Assembly: GCF_036588685.1 (NCBI RefSeq) | Contig: NC_086384.1 | Location: forward strand, 14,770,195-14,834,194 | DNA length: 64,000 bases | Source: Mytilus trossulus | Taxonomy: Eukaryota > Mollusca > Bivalvia > Mytilida > Mytilidae | Reading direction: 5' to 3' | Shown: positions 61,414 to 64,000 of the stretch, piece by piece | How positions within the stretch are numbered: the stretch's first letter is position 1 | How the letters are laid out: each line of letters starts with the position of its first letter | The notes under the pieces: model-generated | Seen by the model: only the letters and a program-made list of their open reading frames with translations | Database searches by the model: none | What the model was told of the DNA's origin: nothing | Program-made: the position numbers and the translations under genes

Positions 61414-62012
61414 TTATCAAAGGTACCAGGATTATAATTTAGTACGCCAGACGCGCGTTTCGTCTACATAAGACTCATCAGTGACGCTCATATCAAAATA
61501 TTTATAAAGCCAAACACGTACAAAGTTGAAGAGCATTGACGATCCGAAATTCCAAAAAGTTGTGCCAAATACGGCTAAGGTAATCTATGCCTGGGGTAAG
61601 AAAATCCTTAGTTTTTCGAAAAATTCAAAGTTTTGTAACAGGAAATTTATTTAAATGACCACATTATTGATATTCATGTCAACACCGAAGTGTTGACTAC
61701 TGGGCTGGTGATACCCTCGGGGACGAAACGTCCACCAGCAGTGGCATCGACCCAGTGGTGTAAATAGTTATCAAAGGTACCAGGATTATAATTTAGTACG
61801 CCAGACGCGCGTTTCGTCTACATAAGACTCATCAGTGACGCTCATATCAAAATATTTATAAAGCCAAACACGTACAAAGTTGAAGAGCATTGAGGATCCA
61901 GAATTCAAAAAAGTTGTGCCAAATACGGCTAAGGTAATCTATGCCTGGGGTAAGAAAATCCTTAGTTTTTTGAAAAATTCAAAGTTTTGTAACAGGAAAT
62001 TTATTTAAATGT
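61406..62012 (+). repeat. Repeat family B, two tandem units fused to the TLR end
   Basis: Units start at about 61406 and 61763, each with (G)TAAATAGTTATCAAAGG, then TACCAGGATTATAATTTAG, GACGCGCGTTTCGTCTAC and CTCATCAGTGACGCTCA. The first runs on to CAACACCGAAGTGTTGAC, GGGCTGGTGATACCC and ATCGACCCAGTGGTG, giving a unit of about 355 bp. The second stops early at AGGAAATTTATTTAAATG. Confidence 0.9.
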
Positions 62013-62049
62013 AAACCTGTTCATTCTAAACAAGTGTTGAGAAATGGAT

Positions 62050-62163
62050 GGATGAAAACAAAGCGAAAGTATGAAAACAAAGTGAATCTATGAAAACAAA
62101 GTGAATTTATGAAAACAAAGTGATTTATGAAAACAAAGTGATTTATGAAAACAAAGTTAAAGT
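62050..62163 (+). repeat. Minisatellite, ~19-bp unit
   Basis: About six units of ATGAAAACAAAGTGAA(T) with length variants of 17-19 bp, directly after the family B array. Confidence 0.85.
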
Positions 62164-64000
62164 ATTACCGGTGGATTCGTCTACTAGCGTAGTATATTTT
62201 AAATAAAAAAACAAATTTGTATATACAAAATTAGTAAACAAAGATGATTTATATGGTACATGTATGATTGCCCTCTACAAAAGAAACCAAATGGCACAGA
62301 AATTATCACTTATTGGTCATCGTAGGGCATTCAATAATGTGCAAATGAAACCTATTTGTACATAGCCAATAACCATCAACGGACGTTGTCCCTTGTGATC
62401 AATGCTGATTATTTTTCAGTAATTTGTATAAATGTTTGAATTTTCATAAACTTATAAGTAGCGCTAATTATTGATGCGTATTTTGATAATCTCATTATTC
62501 TGTATATAATGGCTTTCAAATATGTATTAGTGTTTTACAATTCATAGATATCGATTTTACTTGTTGATAGATGAGTCTTAACTCTAACAATTTGCAAAGC
62601 ACTCATTTGAAAGTTCGGCGTCACACTTTCTTAATGATACGGATATATTTATGTATCCAAAATGTGCAGAATAACATGATATTGATTAAATGCATAGCTT
62701 TAAGCTCTTGCCATATTCATTTAAACATATGATGAAAATCTCCTGGTCTTACACTGTATCTTGCTTAAAATATGAAATATTTGGGTTGATTATATTTATC
62801 TATGGCATTTTTGTCAGTGGTCTGTCTGTTTATTATGTTATTTACTAGTATCTACGGTAACATTTGACAAGAAAACACTCCAATAAACACATCATCGGTT
62901 ATTGCTGACGCAATTGAATTTCCTAATTCTGAATTGACACAAAACACTGATATCAAATGTGATGTGTTTCGCAATGGATTACTTGTCAATCTAACCTTTT
63001 TAATTTGGTTTATTATTTAGATTTTGAATATTGTATGTATTTAAGGAAACAAACTCAAGTAGAATGTATTGTGATCATAAGCTGTGTGGTTATTAACCAA
63101 GATATGCATCTAGAGTAAAGATGCGTTATAAAATTAAACTCTTATCTGTTCTTATAGACTTTCATTTTTGTTGTTAGAGATGAAGGATAGATAAATACCA
63201 TGCCACGTCTGGTCTATGTTTTAGATGTTTGTTCTTCTTTTCACGATCACTATTCATGCCAAGTCAGGAGTCTGGAGGTCAGTTTTAGTCGCTGGTTCAT
63301 GTCTGTCATATATGATTTTCTCAATTCAATTGTTTCATATTTTTCATGTCCGCGCATTTCACATTAGGTGGTTACTTGTTATTGAAATAAAGTTGACTAT
63401 AATTGCTTACAACCACTTCATTTGTACTGTAGTGAAAATATAGTTGCCTGTTTGGCATTTATACAGACAACCAATTAATTACAGGCTCCAGAAACATAAC
63501 AAATGTACAGTACTGGTCGGATTAAACGCGTAAACGAGTTTTATAAGTACAACATCAGAACAAACTATCAAAATCAGACGAAAAAAGGTTTAACGTTTCC
63601 GATGGATACTAATAGAAATACATCTAACAAAACACAGACCGAACGTGCACGTGGCCGGGTACTTTTACATCCCAAAAACAAAAACAAAGCACTAAGCACA
63701 GACCTGGGAGTCCTTCCAGTTACTGAAAGCTATTTCAGGGCCAATTACAACTTATAAAACAAATAAGAAATAATGCATACAAGACTTAATTTAAGTCCTT
63801 TCAAATGATTTGTATAGCTTGTTATAATGTTGTTTTGTAACATCACCGTCCAAGGTTAGTGGGATAGTTAAGCAAACATGTTTAACCCCGACACATTATT
63901 TATGTGCCAGGTAAGGAGCCTGAAAGACATGTCAATCAAGAAAATAAGGACAGATATGTTACTACGACAAATGGGACATATTCGTGGTCATCTATAACAT
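62164..64000. other. Non-coding, 3' of the TLR
   Basis: AATAAA at 62202-62207 could serve as TLR poly(A) signal about 790 nt past the stop. A SINE-like fragment (CATGCCAAGTCAGGAGTCTGG) is at 63256-63280. A short ORF at 63503-63757 shows no recognised domain, and no gene is called. Confidence 0.45.

Noticed and set aside
63503-63757. 84-codon ORF near the right edge
   Set aside because: Basic, low-complexity composition, no homologue recognised and no upstream or downstream gene context.

Overview
The window is AT-rich animal nuclear DNA with short exons, long introns and dense interspersed repeats. The exons have GT-AG boundaries and phases that agree from one to the next. I infer a marine bivalve, most likely a mussel of the genus Mytilus. 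The reasons are recognisable bivalve repeat families, a HEPN_DZIP3-type gene of the kind expanded in molluscs, and an intronless Toll-like receptor. The genus rests on recall of those repeats, not on a search.

Four protein-coding genes can be assembled. (1) 2208-11656, minus strand: seven exons and 740 residues, an N-terminal HEPN_DZIP3-like domain followed by a long coiled coil; a likely innate-immunity gene. (2) 21062-46126, minus strand: INTS11, the catalytic subunit of the Integrator complex. It has 18 coding exons, including one of 12 nt, and gives 599 residues with every exon junction in phase. (3) 47241-49639, plus strand: CPTP, ceramide-1-phosphate transfer protein, two coding exons and 209 residues. 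(4) 59221-61413, plus strand: a single-exon Toll-like receptor of 730 residues.

Layout: 1-2.2 kb is non-coding. 2.2-11.7 kb is the HEPN gene. 11.7-20.8 kb is non-coding and holds two diverged copies of a roughly 1.1 kb segment plus many repeats. 20.8-46.1 kb is INTS11, whose introns hold many mobile elements, including a 3.9 kb inverted-repeat element and a ten-copy array of a piece of exon 7. 46.1-47.2 kb is a shared promoter between INTS11 and CPTP. 49.8-58.4 kb is repeat-rich: a long element with about 502-bp internal repeats, a decayed Ty3/gypsy pol fragment and a TTAA-flanked element. 59.2-61.4 kb is the TLR, which runs directly into a satellite-like repeat array.

INTS11 and CPTP lie head to head, the same divergent arrangement that I recall for their human orthologues on 1p36.33, so this looks like an ancient shared promoter. 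The HEPN gene and the TLR are the immune-type loci. At both of them the edge of the same repeat family forms a functional boundary: a splice donor in one and the stop codon in the other.
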